Program-made: the position numbers and the translations under genes
NCBI GenBank assembly: GCA_019911965.1
Contig: JAIOJF010000025.1
Span: forward strand, 105,720-169,719
DNA length: 64,000 nucleotides
Origin: Paracoccaceae bacterium
GTDB taxonomy: Bacteria > Pseudomonadota > Alphaproteobacteria > Rhodobacterales > Rhodobacteraceae
Direction of reading: 5' to 3'
Notes under the pieces: generated by a model
Seen by the model: only the letters and a program-made list of their open reading frames with translations
What the model was told of the DNA's origin: nothing
The model's database searches: none
Shown: positions 35,658 to 44,391 of the stretch, piece by piece
Layout of the letters: each line of letters starts with the position of its first letter
How positions within the stretch are numbered: the stretch's first letter is position 1

Positions 35658-37070
35658 ATGATTTATCCGGTTATCCTGTGCGGCGGCTCGGGCACGCGGC
35701 TCTGGCCGCTGTCGCGCAAAAGCTACCCCAAGCAATTCGCCCGCCTGACCGGGCGCGAAAGCCTGTTTCAGGCCTCGGTCAAGCGGCTTACGGGCGAGGG
35801 TTTCGCGGCACCGGTGATCCTGACCAATGCCGATTTCCGCTTCATCGTGGCCGAGCAACTGGCCGAGATCGGGGTGGACCCGACCGCCGTGCTGATCGAA
35901 CCGGTGGGCCGCAATACCGCACCGGCGATCCTGGCTGCGGCAATCTGGCTGAAGGGCCGCGATCCCGATGCGATGATGCTGGTGGCGCCCTCGGATCATG
36001 TGGTTCCCGATGCCGGTGCGTTCCGGCTGGCAGTGGAGCAGGGGCAGGCCGCCTGCGCCGCCGGTGATCTGGTTACCTTCGGCATCCGCCCCGACCGGGC
36101 GGAAACCGGCTATGGCTATCTGGAACTGGCCAGGGCCGGATCGGGCGAACCGCAAAAGCTGCGCCGCTTTGTCGAAAAGCCCGACGCAAAGGCTGCGGCA
36201 CAGATGCTGGAGGCCGGGAATTACCTGTGGAATGCCGGGATTTTCCTGTTTCGCGTCAGCGACATCCTTGCCGCCTTCAAGGCGCATGCCCCGGCGATGC
36301 TGGATCCCTGCGAGCGCGCGGTGGCCGGGGCCGAAGCCGATCTTGGCTTCCTGCGGATCGCGCCCGGCCCCTGGGAGGGGGTCGAGGATATCTCGATCGA
36401 CTACGCGGTGATGGAACGTGCCGCCAATCTGTCGGTGGTGCCGTTCGATGGCGGCTGGTCCGATCTGGGCGGCTGGGATGCGGTCTGGCGTGAAAGCGAC
36501 GGCGATGGCGACGGGGTTGTCACCGCCGGGCCGGCCACGGCGATCGAATGCCGCGATTCGCTGCTGCGCTCGGAAAATCCCAATCTCGAGATTGTCGGCA
36601 TTGGTCTGGACAATATCATCGCCATCGCCATGCCGGATGCGGTGCTGGTGGCCGACATGTCCTCGGCCCAGAATGTCAAGCAGGCGGTGGCCGCACTGAA
36701 AGCCAAGCAGGCCAAGCAGGCCGAACAATTCCCCCGCGATCACCGCCCCTGGGGCTGGTTCGAGACGCTGTCGCTGGGCGAGCGGTTTCAGGTCAAGCGC
36801 ATCATGGTGCATCCCGGCGCGGCACTTTCGTTGCAAAGCCATGTGCACCGAAGCGAACACTGGGTCGTCGTGGCGGGAACCGCGCGGGTGACGGTGGGCG
36901 AAACGGTGACCCTGGTCACCGAGAACCAGTCTGTCTACATCCCGGTCGGCGACAAGCACCGGCTGGAAAACCCCGGCAAGGTGGACCTGCACCTGATCGA
37001 GGTCCAGACAGGCACCTATCTCGGCGAAGACGATATCGTCCGGTACGAGGATGTTTACCGGCGCGGGTAA
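35658..37070 (+). CDS. manC: Mannose-1-phosphate guanylyltransferase / mannose-6-phosphate isomerase
   Basis: This bifunctional enzyme makes GDP-mannose for exopolysaccharide or lipopolysaccharide. The 470-residue protein has the nucleotidyltransferase motif LCGGSGTRLWPLSRKSYPKQ at the N-terminus and FVEKPDAKAA, which binds the sugar phosphate. The C-terminal cupin (type II phosphomannose isomerase) starts near residue 355 with HRPWGWFETL and includes SLQSHVHRSEHWVVV. Start is ATG 35658 because family members begin MIYPVILCGG. No other sugar genes are nearby. Confidence 0.95.
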   Translation: MIYPVILCGGSGTRLWPLSRKSYPKQFARLTGRESLFQASVKRLTGEGFAAPVILTNADFRFIVAEQLAEIGVDPTAVLIEPVGRNTAPAILAAAIWLKGRDPDAMMLVAPSDHVVPDAGAFRLAVEQGQAACAAGDLVTFGIRPDRAETGYGYLELARAGSGEPQKLRRFVEKPDAKAAAQMLEAGNYLWNAGIFLFRVSDILAAFKAHAPAMLDPCERAVAGAEADLGFLRIAPGPWEGVEDISIDYAVMERAANLSVVPFDGGWSDLGGWDAVWRESDGDGDGVVTAGPATAIECRDSLLRSENPNLEIVGIGLDNIIAIAMPDAVLVADMSSAQNVKQAVAALKAKQAKQAEQFPRDHRPWGWFETLSLGERFQVKRIMVHPGAALSLQSHVHRSEHWVVVAGTARVTVGETVTLVTENQSVYIPVGDKHRLENPGKVDLHLIEVQTGTYLGEDDIVRYEDVYRRG

Positions 37071-37454
37071 GGTTGTGGTGCAATGGGCCGGGATTGGCCG
37101 AAACCACCTTTGGTCAAACTTCTCCGCCCTTTTGAAGCTGCGATCCGGCCGGCGACCGAATGATCGCGCCATATCGCATTGGGGATTTCTTCGTGGCGGA
37201 TCGAAGGCAGCGCATTGTGCCGGAAAACCGATTAAGGTTGACTTGGTCCCCTATCCATGATTATGCACCTGCAGCATTTGGGCGCGCCTGAACCGGCAGC
37301 GCCCGCCAGAAGCTGAGCTTTCCTTGAAACCGATGTTCAGACCAATGCTGCGGCTGACCTTGCGGGCTTGCATCCGGATTGTCTTGTCGCATTCGACAAG
37401 CACGTGATGCAGGCGGCCCCGGTCGTCGGCAAACCTTACCAAGAAAGATACATC
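37071..37454 (+). other. Intergenic region upstream of the DEAD-box helicase (384 bases, no gene)
   Basis: No coding sequence was supported. A possible promoter lies at 37238-37267, leaving a leader of about 185 bases before the helicase start. Long structured leaders are common for DEAD-box and cold-shock helicase genes, but I could not define a conserved structure. Confidence 0.5.
37238..37267 (+). promoter_or_regulatory. Candidate helicase promoter
   Basis: TTGACT at 37238 and TATGCA at 37262 are separated by 18 bases. The -35 is good, the -10 weak. Confidence 0.3.
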
Positions 37455-38696
37455 GTGAATTTTACTGACCTCGGCTTGAAAAAGCCGATCCTTTCGATCC
37501 TTGTCAAACAAGGCTATGAAACCCCAACGCCGATCCAGGAGCAGGCGATCCCGCCGGTGCTGGCGGGCCGCGACGTGGTCGGGCTGGCGCAGACCGGCAC
37601 CGGCAAGACCGCCGCGTTCAGCCTGCCGATCCTGCACCGCCTGAGCGACACGCAGCACAAGGCCGGCTACCGCGCCCCGCGCGTGCTGGTGCTGGCCCCG
37701 ACCCGCGAACTGACGATCCAGATCGAAACCGCGATGCGCACCTATGGCGGCGATCTCGGGCTGCGCTCGACCGCCGTGGTTGGCGGCGTGCCGATCAAGC
37801 GGCAGATCGTGGCGATCCGCGCCGGTGTCGATATCCTCGTCGCCACGCCCGGGCGGCTGGAAGATTTGATCTCGCAGCGCGTCGTCGTGCTCGACAAGAT
37901 CGAAACCGTGGTGCTGGACGAGGCGGACCAGATGCTGGATATCGGCTTCATGCCGGCGATCCGGCGCATCCTGAAGCTGACGCCGCGCTCGCGCCAGACG
38001 CTTTTGTTCTCGGCCACCATGCCGAACGAGATCAAGTCGCTGTCGGCGGATCATCTGAAGAACCCGGTCGAGGTGGCGGTGACGCCGGTTGCCTCGACGG
38101 TGGACAAGATCGACCAGACCGTGATGCACATGAATACCGACGACAAGCCGAGTGCCGTGGCCAAGCTGGTGCGCACCCATCCCGGCAAGCGGGTGATCGT
38201 GTTTACCCGCACCAAGCGCGGGGCGGACAAGGTGGCGCGCAAGCTGAATGCGGAAAATCTGGGGGCCGAGGCGATCCACGGCAACAAGTCGCAAAGCCAG
38301 CGGCAGCGCACGCTGGCGGCGTTCCGCGACGGCTCGAACCCGGTGCTGATCGCCACCGATATCGCGGCGCGCGGCATTGACGTGCCGGGCGTGGAACTGG
38401 TGGTGAATTACGACCTGCCGAACGTGCCGGAATCCTATGTCCACCGGATCGGCCGCACGGCGCGGGCGGGCGCATCGGGGCTGGCGGTATCGTTCTGCGC
38501 CGGTGACGAGGCCAAGCAATTGCGCGATATCGAAAAGCTGATCAAACGCGCCATCCCGGCGCTTTCTGCCGATGGCACGCCGATGCCGGAACGCAGCTAC
38601 GCCGAGCCGAAAAGCCGTGGCCCGAAACGCCCGCAACCGCAGGGCAACAAGGGCCGTCGGCGGTTTTCCGGCAATCGCCAGCGCGCCAGCGCCTGA
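37455..38696 (+). CDS. DEAD-box ATP-dependent RNA helicase
   Basis: The 413-residue protein has all core helicase motifs: Q motif YETPTPIQEQAIP, Walker A AQTGTGKTAAF, DEAD in VVLDEADQML, SAT in LLFSATMP, and HRIGRTARAG. A short basic tail (GPKRPQPQGNKGRRRFSGNR) follows, as in the RhlE/DeaD-like group that remodels rRNA and mRNA. It starts at a GTG (37455) preceded by AAGAAAGA; no ATG fits the family start MNFTDLGL. Confidence 0.95.
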   Translation: MNFTDLGLKKPILSILVKQGYETPTPIQEQAIPPVLAGRDVVGLAQTGTGKTAAFSLPILHRLSDTQHKAGYRAPRVLVLAPTRELTIQIETAMRTYGGDLGLRSTAVVGGVPIKRQIVAIRAGVDILVATPGRLEDLISQRVVVLDKIETVVLDEADQMLDIGFMPAIRRILKLTPRSRQTLLFSATMPNEIKSLSADHLKNPVEVAVTPVASTVDKIDQTVMHMNTDDKPSAVAKLVRTHPGKRVIVFTRTKRGADKVARKLNAENLGAEAIHGNKSQSQRQRTLAAFRDGSNPVLIATDIAARGIDVPGVELVVNYDLPNVPESYVHRIGRTARAGASGLAVSFCAGDEAKQLRDIEKLIKRAIPALSADGTPMPERSYAEPKSRGPKRPQPQGNKGRRRFSGNRQRASA

Positions 38697-38783
38697 GCGG
38701 TTCGCCGGCAGCGGGCGGTCTTCGGGCCGCCCGCGCGGTTTGCACGTATTGCCCCGGTTCGCGGCTTGGCCTAACGTCGCGCC

Positions 38784-39719
38784 ATGACAACCGCATTGAT
38801 CACCCATTCCGCCTGCCTTGCCCATACCACGCCGCCCGGTCATCCCGAACAGGTGGCCCGGCTCACCGCCATCAATGCCGCCCTGTCGGGCGCGGATTTC
38901 GCCGCCCTAAGCCGCTTTGACGCGCCGCTGTGTTCGGATGCCGATCTGCTGCTGGCGCATCCGCAATCGCATATCGACGCCATTCGCGCCGCCGCGCCTG
39001 CCAGCGGTTTCCGCTCGCTCGATCCTGATACCCATATGTCGCCGGGTTCGCTTGAGGCTGCGCTTCGCGCGGTCGGCGGGGCAATGCTGGCGGTGGACCG
39101 GGTGATCGCGGGCAAGGCCGACAACGCCTTCGTCGCCATGCGCCCGCCCGGCCATCATGCCGAGAAATCCCGCGCGATGGGCTTTTGTTTCTTCGGCAAT
39201 ATCGCGCTGGCGGCCATTCACGCGATGGAACGCCACGGCCTTGACCGCGTTGCCATCGTCGATTTCGACGTGCATCACGGCAACGGCACGCAGGATATCG
39301 TCTGGGAGGACAAGCGCATTCTGTTCGTGTCGTCCCATCAGGTGCCGCTTTATCCCGGCACCGGCGCGGCGGACGAGACCGGCGCGCATGGCAATGTGCT
39401 GAACCTGCCGCTGGCGCCGGAGGCGGGCGGGCAGGCGTTCCGGCAGGCCTGGACCAACGAGGCGTTCCCGGCGATCCGGGCGCATCGCCCCGACATGCTG
39501 TTCATATCCGCCGGTTTTGACGGCCACCGGGACGACCCCCTGGCCAACCTCAACCTGACCGAGGACGACTTCGCCTGGGTGACGCAGCAGATATGTGACA
39601 TAGCCGACGAAACCGCCGACGGGCGGGTGGTTTCGGCCCTGGAGGGTGGCTATGATCTGCACGCTCTGGCGGCATCGGTGGCCGCGCATGTGAAGGTATT
39701 GATGGGGCGGGGGCAATGA
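38784..39719 (+). CDS. Histone deacetylase family protein (zinc amidohydrolase)
   Basis: The 311-residue protein belongs to the arginase-deacetylase fold shared by HDACs, acetylpolyamine amidohydrolases and AcuC. Active-site elements RPPGHHAEKSRAMGFCFF, VDFDVHHGNGTQD and SAGFDGHRDDPLAN supply the zinc ligands and general base. Substrate could be an acetylated protein or polyamine. It heads a tight operon with xseB (ATGA overlap), ispA and dxs; no functional link to isoprenoids is obvious. Confidence 0.93.
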   Translation: MTTALITHSACLAHTTPPGHPEQVARLTAINAALSGADFAALSRFDAPLCSDADLLLAHPQSHIDAIRAAAPASGFRSLDPDTHMSPGSLEAALRAVGGAMLAVDRVIAGKADNAFVAMRPPGHHAEKSRAMGFCFFGNIALAAIHAMERHGLDRVAIVDFDVHHGNGTQDIVWEDKRILFVSSHQVPLYPGTGAADETGAHGNVLNLPLAPEAGGQAFRQAWTNEAFPAIRAHRPDMLFISAGFDGHRDDPLANLNLTEDDFAWVTQQICDIADETADGRVVSALEGGYDLHALAASVAAHVKVLMGRGQ

Positions 39720-39958
39720 CCGACAAACCGGTATCCGAAATGACATTTGAAGACGCGATGGCCGAACTGGAACTGGTGGTCAGCCAGTTGGAAGGCAGCC
39801 AGGTGGCGCTGGACGATTCGATCCGCCTGTACGAGCGCGGCGAGACCCTGAAAAAGCACTGCGAGGCCAAGCTGAAGGCGGCGGAAGAAAAGGTTGCCCA
39901 GATCACCCTTGGCAGCGACGGCACGCCGGACGGGCTGAAGCCGGTCGAGGGCGCCTGA
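39716..39958 (+). CDS. xseB: Exodeoxyribonuclease VII small subunit
   Basis: XseB pairs with XseA to degrade single-stranded DNA. The 80-residue helical protein has the signature TFEDAMAELELVVSQLEGSQ and LDDSIRLYERGETLKKHCEA. The start overlaps the preceding stop, and ispA begins three bases after its own stop. xseA is elsewhere. Confidence 0.95.
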   Translation: MTDKPVSEMTFEDAMAELELVVSQLEGSQVALDDSIRLYERGETLKKHCEAKLKAAEEKVAQITLGSDGTPDGLKPVEGA

Positions 39959-39960
39959 GC

Positions 39961-40833
39961 ATGTTCGCCGCAGCGCTGGCGGCGCATTCGGCGCGGGTCG
40001 AGGCCTGTCTGGAAGGGTTGTTCGCCGAACAGCCCAAAGGCAAGCTGACCGACGCCATGCGCTATGCCACGCTGGCCGGTGGCAAGCGGCTGCGGGCGTT
40101 TCTGGTGCTGGAAGGCGCGCATCTTTACGGCGTGCGCCCGCAACAGGCCGATCGCGCGGCGGCGGCTGTGGAGTGCATCCACGCCTATTCGCTGGTGCAT
40201 GATGATCTGCCCGCAATGGACGACGATGACCTCAGGCGCGGGCGGCCAACGGTACATGTGAAATGGGACGAGGCGACGGCGATCCTGGCGGGCGATGCGC
40301 TTCAGACGATGGCGTTTGAAATCCTCGCCTCGGCGCGCACGGCGGCGGATGCCAATAACCGCCTTCGGCTGATCACCACGCTGGCCGAGGCGGCGGGGGC
40401 CAAGGGCATGGTTCTGGGCCAGATGATGGATATCGCGGCGGAAACCGCCGTCCAGCCGCTGGACCTAGCCGAAATCCACGAATTGCAGGCCAACAAGACC
40501 GGCAAGCTGTTCTCCTGGTCCGCCGAGGCCGGGCCGATCATGGGCAATGCCAATACCGGCGTGATGCGCAACTACGCAAGCGCGGTCGGGCTGGCCTTCC
40601 AGATCGCCGACGATATTCTGGACGTGACCGGCGATGCCGGCAAGGCGGGCAAGCGGCTGCAAAAGGACGCTCAGGCCGGCAAGGCGACCTTCGTGTCGCT
40701 GCTGGGGCTGGATGGTGCGCGCAAAAAGGCCGCCGAACTGGTCGAGGAAGCCTGCGACGGGCTGGACATTTTCGGCGGCACCGGCGAAAACCTCCGCGCC
40801 TTGGCCCGCTTTATCATTGACCGCGAGATGTGA
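39961..40833 (+). CDS. ispA: Polyprenyl synthetase (farnesyl/geranylgeranyl diphosphate synthase)
   Basis: The 290-residue enzyme builds C15-C20 prenyl diphosphates. The first aspartate-rich motif is in HDDLPAMDDDDLRRGRP and the second in FQIADDILDVTGD; both are intact. The sequence before the first motif suggests a short-chain product. It lies between xseB and dxs, a standard arrangement that couples precursor supply with chain building. Confidence 0.95.
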   Translation: MFAAALAAHSARVEACLEGLFAEQPKGKLTDAMRYATLAGGKRLRAFLVLEGAHLYGVRPQQADRAAAAVECIHAYSLVHDDLPAMDDDDLRRGRPTVHVKWDEATAILAGDALQTMAFEILASARTAADANNRLRLITTLAEAAGAKGMVLGQMMDIAAETAVQPLDLAEIHELQANKTGKLFSWSAEAGPIMGNANTGVMRNYASAVGLAFQIADDILDVTGDAGKAGKRLQKDAQAGKATFVSLLGLDGARKKAAELVEEACDGLDIFGGTGENLRALARFIIDREM

Positions 40834-40866
40834 TAGGCAGGGGCCATCAACAAGGATTCTGGCCGC

Positions 40867-42801
40867 GTGACCCTATCGCAACGACCCTCCACTCCGCTGC
40901 TTGACAACGTCCGGCTACCGGCTGATCTGAAACGCTTTTCCGATGATGAACTGCGCCGTCTGGCCGATGAGCTGCGGGCCGAGACGATCTCGGCGGTGTC
41001 GGAAACCGGCGGGCATCTGGGCGCGGGCCTGGGCGTGGTGGAACTGACCGTGGCGCTGCATGCGGTATTCGACACGCCGAAAGACCGGCTGGTCTGGGAT
41101 GTCGGGCATCAATGCTATCCGCACAAGATCCTGACCGGGCGGCGTGATCGCATCCGCACCCTGCGCCAGCCGGGGGGCCTGTCGGGCTTTACCAAGCGCA
41201 GCGAAAGCGCGTTCGATCCGTTCGGCGCGGCGCATTCCTCCACCTCAATCTCGGCGGCCTTGGGCTTTGCCGTAGCGCGTGATCTGGGTGGTGCGCCGGA
41301 ACCGGGGCTGGGCGATGCCATCGCGGTGATCGGCGATGGCGCGATGTCCGCGGGCATGGCGTTCGAGGCGATGAACAATGCCGGGCATCTGGGCAAGCGG
41401 CTGTTCGTGGTGCTGAACGATAACGAGATGTCGATTGCGCCGCCGGTCGGGGCGCTGTCCTCCTATCTGTCGCGGCTTTATGCCGGTGATCCGTTTCAGG
41501 AGTTGAAGGCCGCCGCCAGGGGCGCGGTCAGCCTGCTGCCGCCGCCGTTCCAGGAAGGGGCGCGCCGCGCCAAGGAAATGGTCAAGTCGATGACCGTCGG
41601 CGGCACCCTGTTCGAGGAACTGGGCTTTTCCTATGTCGGCCCGATTGACGGCCACGACATGGAGCAATTGCTGGCGGTCCTGCGCACGGTGCGTGCGCGT
41701 GCCGATCATCCGGTGCTGATCCATGTCGTCACCCGCAAGGGCAAGGGCTATCCGCCCGCCGAGGCGGCGGCGGACAAGTATCACGGCGTGGGCAAGTTTG
41801 ACCTCGTGTCGGGCAAGCAGAAGAAAGCGCCGTCGAACGCGCCGAGCTACACCCGTATCTTCGCCGACAGCCTGATCCGCGAGGCCGAGGCGGATGACCG
41901 CATCGTCGCTGTTACCGCCGCGATGCCGGATGGCACCGGGCTTGATCTGTTCGCCGAACGCTTCCCGTCGCGCTGTTTCGATGTCGGCATTGCCGAACAG
42001 CACGGCGTCACCTTCGCGGCGGCCTTGGCGGCGGGCGGCATGAAGCCGTTCTGCGCGATGTACTCGACCTTCCTGCAGCGCGGTTACGATCAGGTGGTGC
42101 ATGACGTGGCGATCCAGCGCCTGCCGGTGCGTTTTGCCATTGATCGCGCCGGGCTGGTCGGGGCTGACGGGGCCACCCATGCGGGGGCGTTCGATATCGC
42201 CTATCTGGCCAATCTGCCCGGTTTCGTGGTGATGGCCGCCGCCGACGAGGCGGAGCTGGTCCACATGGTCGCCACCGCCGCGTCGATCAACGACCGCCCG
42301 TCCGCCTTCCGCTATCCGCGCGGCGAAGGCGTCGGCGTCGATATCCCGGCGAAGGGCGAGGTGCTGGAGATCGGCAAGGGCCGGATGATCCAGACCGGCA
42401 GCCGGGTTGCCATCCTGTCCTTCGGCACCCGATTGGGCGAGGTCAGGAAAGCCGCCGAAAGCCTGGCGGCCCGTGGCATCACCCCCAGCATCGCGGATGC
42501 CCGGTTCGCCAAACCGCTGGACCGCGACCTGATCCTTCAGCTTGCCGCCGGCCACGAGGCGCTGATCACCATCGAGGAAGGCGCCATCGGCGGCTTCGGC
42601 AGCCATGTCGCGCAATTGCTGGCGGAGGAAGGCGTGTTCGATCACGGCTTGAAATTCCGCTCGATGGTGCTTCCCGATACCTTCATCTCGCATGACGATC
42701 CGGCCAGCATGTATGACCTTGCGGGCATGAGTGCGGCAAAAATCGAAACCAAAGTGCTGGAGGTTCTGGGCATTGCCAGCATGGCGGCGCGCCGCGCCTG
42801 A
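40867..42801 (+). CDS. dxs: 1-deoxy-D-xylulose-5-phosphate synthase
   Basis: DXS joins pyruvate and glyceraldehyde 3-phosphate in the first, rate-setting step of the MEP isoprenoid pathway. The 644-residue protein has the [17 protein letters not shown] start, the thiamine-diphosphate motif [18 protein letters not shown], and the transketolase C-terminal domain with [18 protein letters not shown]. Start is GTG 40867 ([12 protein letters not shown]). It is the last gene of the HDAC-like-xseB-ispA operon. Confidence 0.97.
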   Translation: MTLSQRPSTPLLDNVRLPADLKRFSDDELRRLADELRAETISAVSETGGHLGAGLGVVELTVALHAVFDTPKDRLVWDVGHQCYPHKILTGRRDRIRTLRQPGGLSGFTKRSESAFDPFGAAHSSTSISAALGFAVARDLGGAPEPGLGDAIAVIGDGAMSAGMAFEAMNNAGHLGKRLFVVLNDNEMSIAPPVGALSSYLSRLYAGDPFQELKAAARGAVSLLPPPFQEGARRAKEMVKSMTVGGTLFEELGFSYVGPIDGHDMEQLLAVLRTVRARADHPVLIHVVTRKGKGYPPAEAAADKYHGVGKFDLVSGKQKKAPSNAPSYTRIFADSLIREAEADDRIVAVTAAMPDGTGLDLFAERFPSRCFDVGIAEQHGVTFAAALAAGGMKPFCAMYSTFLQRGYDQVVHDVAIQRLPVRFAIDRAGLVGADGATHAGAFDIAYLANLPGFVVMAAADEAELVHMVATAASINDRPSAFRYPRGEGVGVDIPAKGEVLEIGKGRMIQTGSRVAILSFGTRLGEVRKAAESLAARGITPSIADARFAKPLDRDLILQLAAGHEALITIEEGAIGGFGSHVAQLLAEEGVFDHGLKFRSMVLPDTFISHDDPASMYDLAGMSAAKIETKVLEVLGIASMAARRA

Positions 42802-42865
42802 GCGGCTTGTGCGAAACCGCCACCCGGCCTAGGATCATCCCCGGATCACAAGGGGAGGGTTGATC

Positions 42866-43525
42866 ATGGCGGCGCATCCGAAAGGCTGGGTTCTCAATTA
42901 TCGCTGGGTGGTGTTCCTGCTGGCGCTGGGGTTCTGGTTCTACCAGTTCAGCCAGACCTCGCTGGATCATTTCGGCTGGCAGTTCCGGTTCCTGACGATC
43001 TGGGGCCTGACGGCGGCGCTGATCACCTCGTGGCTGATGCTGCGCCTGTCGCTGGGACGTTCGGAACGGCAGTTCAACGCCATCGTCTCGGCCACGGCCG
43101 TGCTGGAGGTGATGGTGGTGTTCCTGTACTGGAAATTGTGGTTCACCGATCCGGCGCTGGTCAATTCCGATGGTCCCAATCCCTGGTATCAGGAATATTA
43201 CCTGCACGCGCTCGGCCCGGCGCTGATGCTGTTCGATGCCTTCTTCATCCTTGGCGCGTTTCATTCGCTGTGGCGGACCTGCCTGATCGTGCTGGCGATC
43301 TTCGTTGGCTACACGGTCTGGGTTGAGGTGCTGGTCGCGCCGCTGAACTCGTTTCCCGAAGGGTCGGCCACGCATGGGCTGCCCTATCCGTTCCTGAACG
43401 ATATGGCGATGGACCAGCGGCTGGTATTCTATGGCACCACCATCGGCACCGGCCTCGCCCTCATGCTGATCGGCTGGGTGCTGGCGCAGATCATCGCCCG
43501 GCTGCGCGGCGTGCCGAGACGCTGA
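42866..43525 (+). CDS. Six-helix membrane protein (Pr6Pr/AIG1-like) of unknown function
   Basis: The 219-residue protein has about six membrane segments. I chose the ATG at 42866, which follows GGGAGGG by six bases. An ATG six bases earlier is less well placed. The features YLHALGPALMLFDAFF (a membrane histidine) and GLPYPFLNDM recall the Pr6Pr and AIG1/ADTRP group of six-helix proteins, some of which hydrolyse lipid esters. The match is by pattern only. It follows dxs by about 65 bases and may be cotranscribed. Confidence 0.75.
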   Translation: MAAHPKGWVLNYRWVVFLLALGFWFYQFSQTSLDHFGWQFRFLTIWGLTAALITSWLMLRLSLGRSERQFNAIVSATAVLEVMVVFLYWKLWFTDPALVNSDGPNPWYQEYYLHALGPALMLFDAFFILGAFHSLWRTCLIVLAIFVGYTVWVEVLVAPLNSFPEGSATHGLPYPFLNDMAMDQRLVFYGTTIGTGLALMLIGWVLAQIIARLRGVPRR

Positions 43526-43535
43526 GCCGCGACAA

Positions 43536-43557
43536 CAGGATTTTCACGAAAATCCTG
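43536..43557. terminator. Palindromic hairpin 1 after the six-helix protein gene
   Basis: A perfect 10-bp inverted repeat (CAGGATTTTC / GAAAATCCTG) has only a 2-base spacer. It lies in the convergent spacer and could act on both sides. Confidence 0.6.
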
Positions 43558-43565
43558 CGCGGTAG

Positions 43566-43587
43566 AAAATTCTTCGGGAAGAATTTT
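43566..43587. terminator. Palindromic hairpin 2, upstream of the sodium channel stop
   Basis: A perfect 9-bp inverted repeat (AAAATTCTT / AAGAATTTT) with a 4-base loop lies 8 bases after hairpin 1. The AAAA and TTTT arms give T tracts on both strands, so this is a likely bidirectional terminator. Confidence 0.7.
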
Positions 43588-43602
43588 GCCCGGGCACCGG
43601 GA

Positions 43603-44373
43603 TCAGTCCTTGCGGTCCAGCCGCCTTTCGATGGCCTCAAGGCGGCTCAACACCTCGTCGCGGTAGGTATCGGTGCGCTGCACGTCCTCGGCGTGATGCG
43701 CGTCCTGCATGGAATTGACGATCAGGCCGACCAGCAGGTTTACCACGGCGAATGTGGTGATCATGATGAACGGCACGAAAAAGGCCCAGGCCAGCGGATA
43801 GACCTCCATCACCGGGCGCACGATGCCCATCGACCAGCTTTCCAGCGTCATGATCTGGAACAGCGAATAGGCGGACCGCCCGAGCGTGCCGAAAAACTCG
43901 GGGAAACTCCCGGCGAACAGCCGCGTGGCCATCACCGCGCCGATATAGAAGATCAGCGCCATCAGGATGAAGACCGAGCCCATGCCGGGCAGCGCCGTCA
44001 AAAACCCCTCGACCACCCGGCGCAGGCGCGGCACCAGCGAGATGACCCTGAGCAGGCGCAATATCCGAAGCGCCCGCAACACGCTGAACGCCCCGGCACC
44101 GGGTAGCAGAGCGATTGCGACGATGACGAAATCGAACACCGACCAGCCGTTCAGGAAGAATCGCCAGCCACGCGCGAACAGTTTCAGCGCAATCTCGATC
44201 ACGAAAACCGTCAGGCACAGCGCATCCAGAAACTCGATCCACGGCCCGATCCGCGCCATCGTTGCATTCGAGGTTTCCAGCCCCAGCAGAATGGCATTGA
44301 ACACGATCACACCCAGAATCGTGTTGCGTACAATCGGCTGGTCAAGCCAGGTTTCCAGTTTTTGGCGGATCAT
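43603..44373 (-). CDS. Bacterial voltage-gated sodium channel (NavAb/NaChBac family)
   Basis: The 256-residue protein is a single-domain six-helix channel that forms tetramers. S4 carries gating arginines every third residue (R100, R103, R106, R109). Countercharges E60 in S2 and D81 in S3 are present. The selectivity filter is TLESWSM at 176-182, identical to NavAb and differing from calcium channel filters. The pore helices and S6 (PFIMITTFAVVNLLVGL) align along the whole length. The C-terminus (about 225-256) is a charged coiled coil. Related channels occur in Silicibacter (NavSp1). Possible roles are pH homeostasis and motility responses; none is proven here. Confidence 0.93.
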   Translation of the reverse strand: MIRQKLETWLDQPIVRNTILGVIVFNAILLGLETSNATMARIGPWIEFLDALCLTVFVIEIALKLFARGWRFFLNGWSVFDFVIVAIALLPGAGAFSVLRALRILRLLRVISLVPRLRRVVEGFLTALPGMGSVFILMALIFYIGAVMATRLFAGSFPEFFGTLGRSAYSLFQIMTLESWSMGIVRPVMEVYPLAWAFFVPFIMITTFAVVNLLVGLIVNSMQDAHHAEDVQRTDTYRDEVLSRLEAIERRLDRKD

Positions 44374-44391
44374 GGCGGTTCGGTTCCTGAT

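Noticed and set aside
37251-38843. A 530-codon minus-strand frame
   Set aside because: It is antisense to the DEAD-box helicase and composed of Arg/His/Gln-rich shadow sequence.
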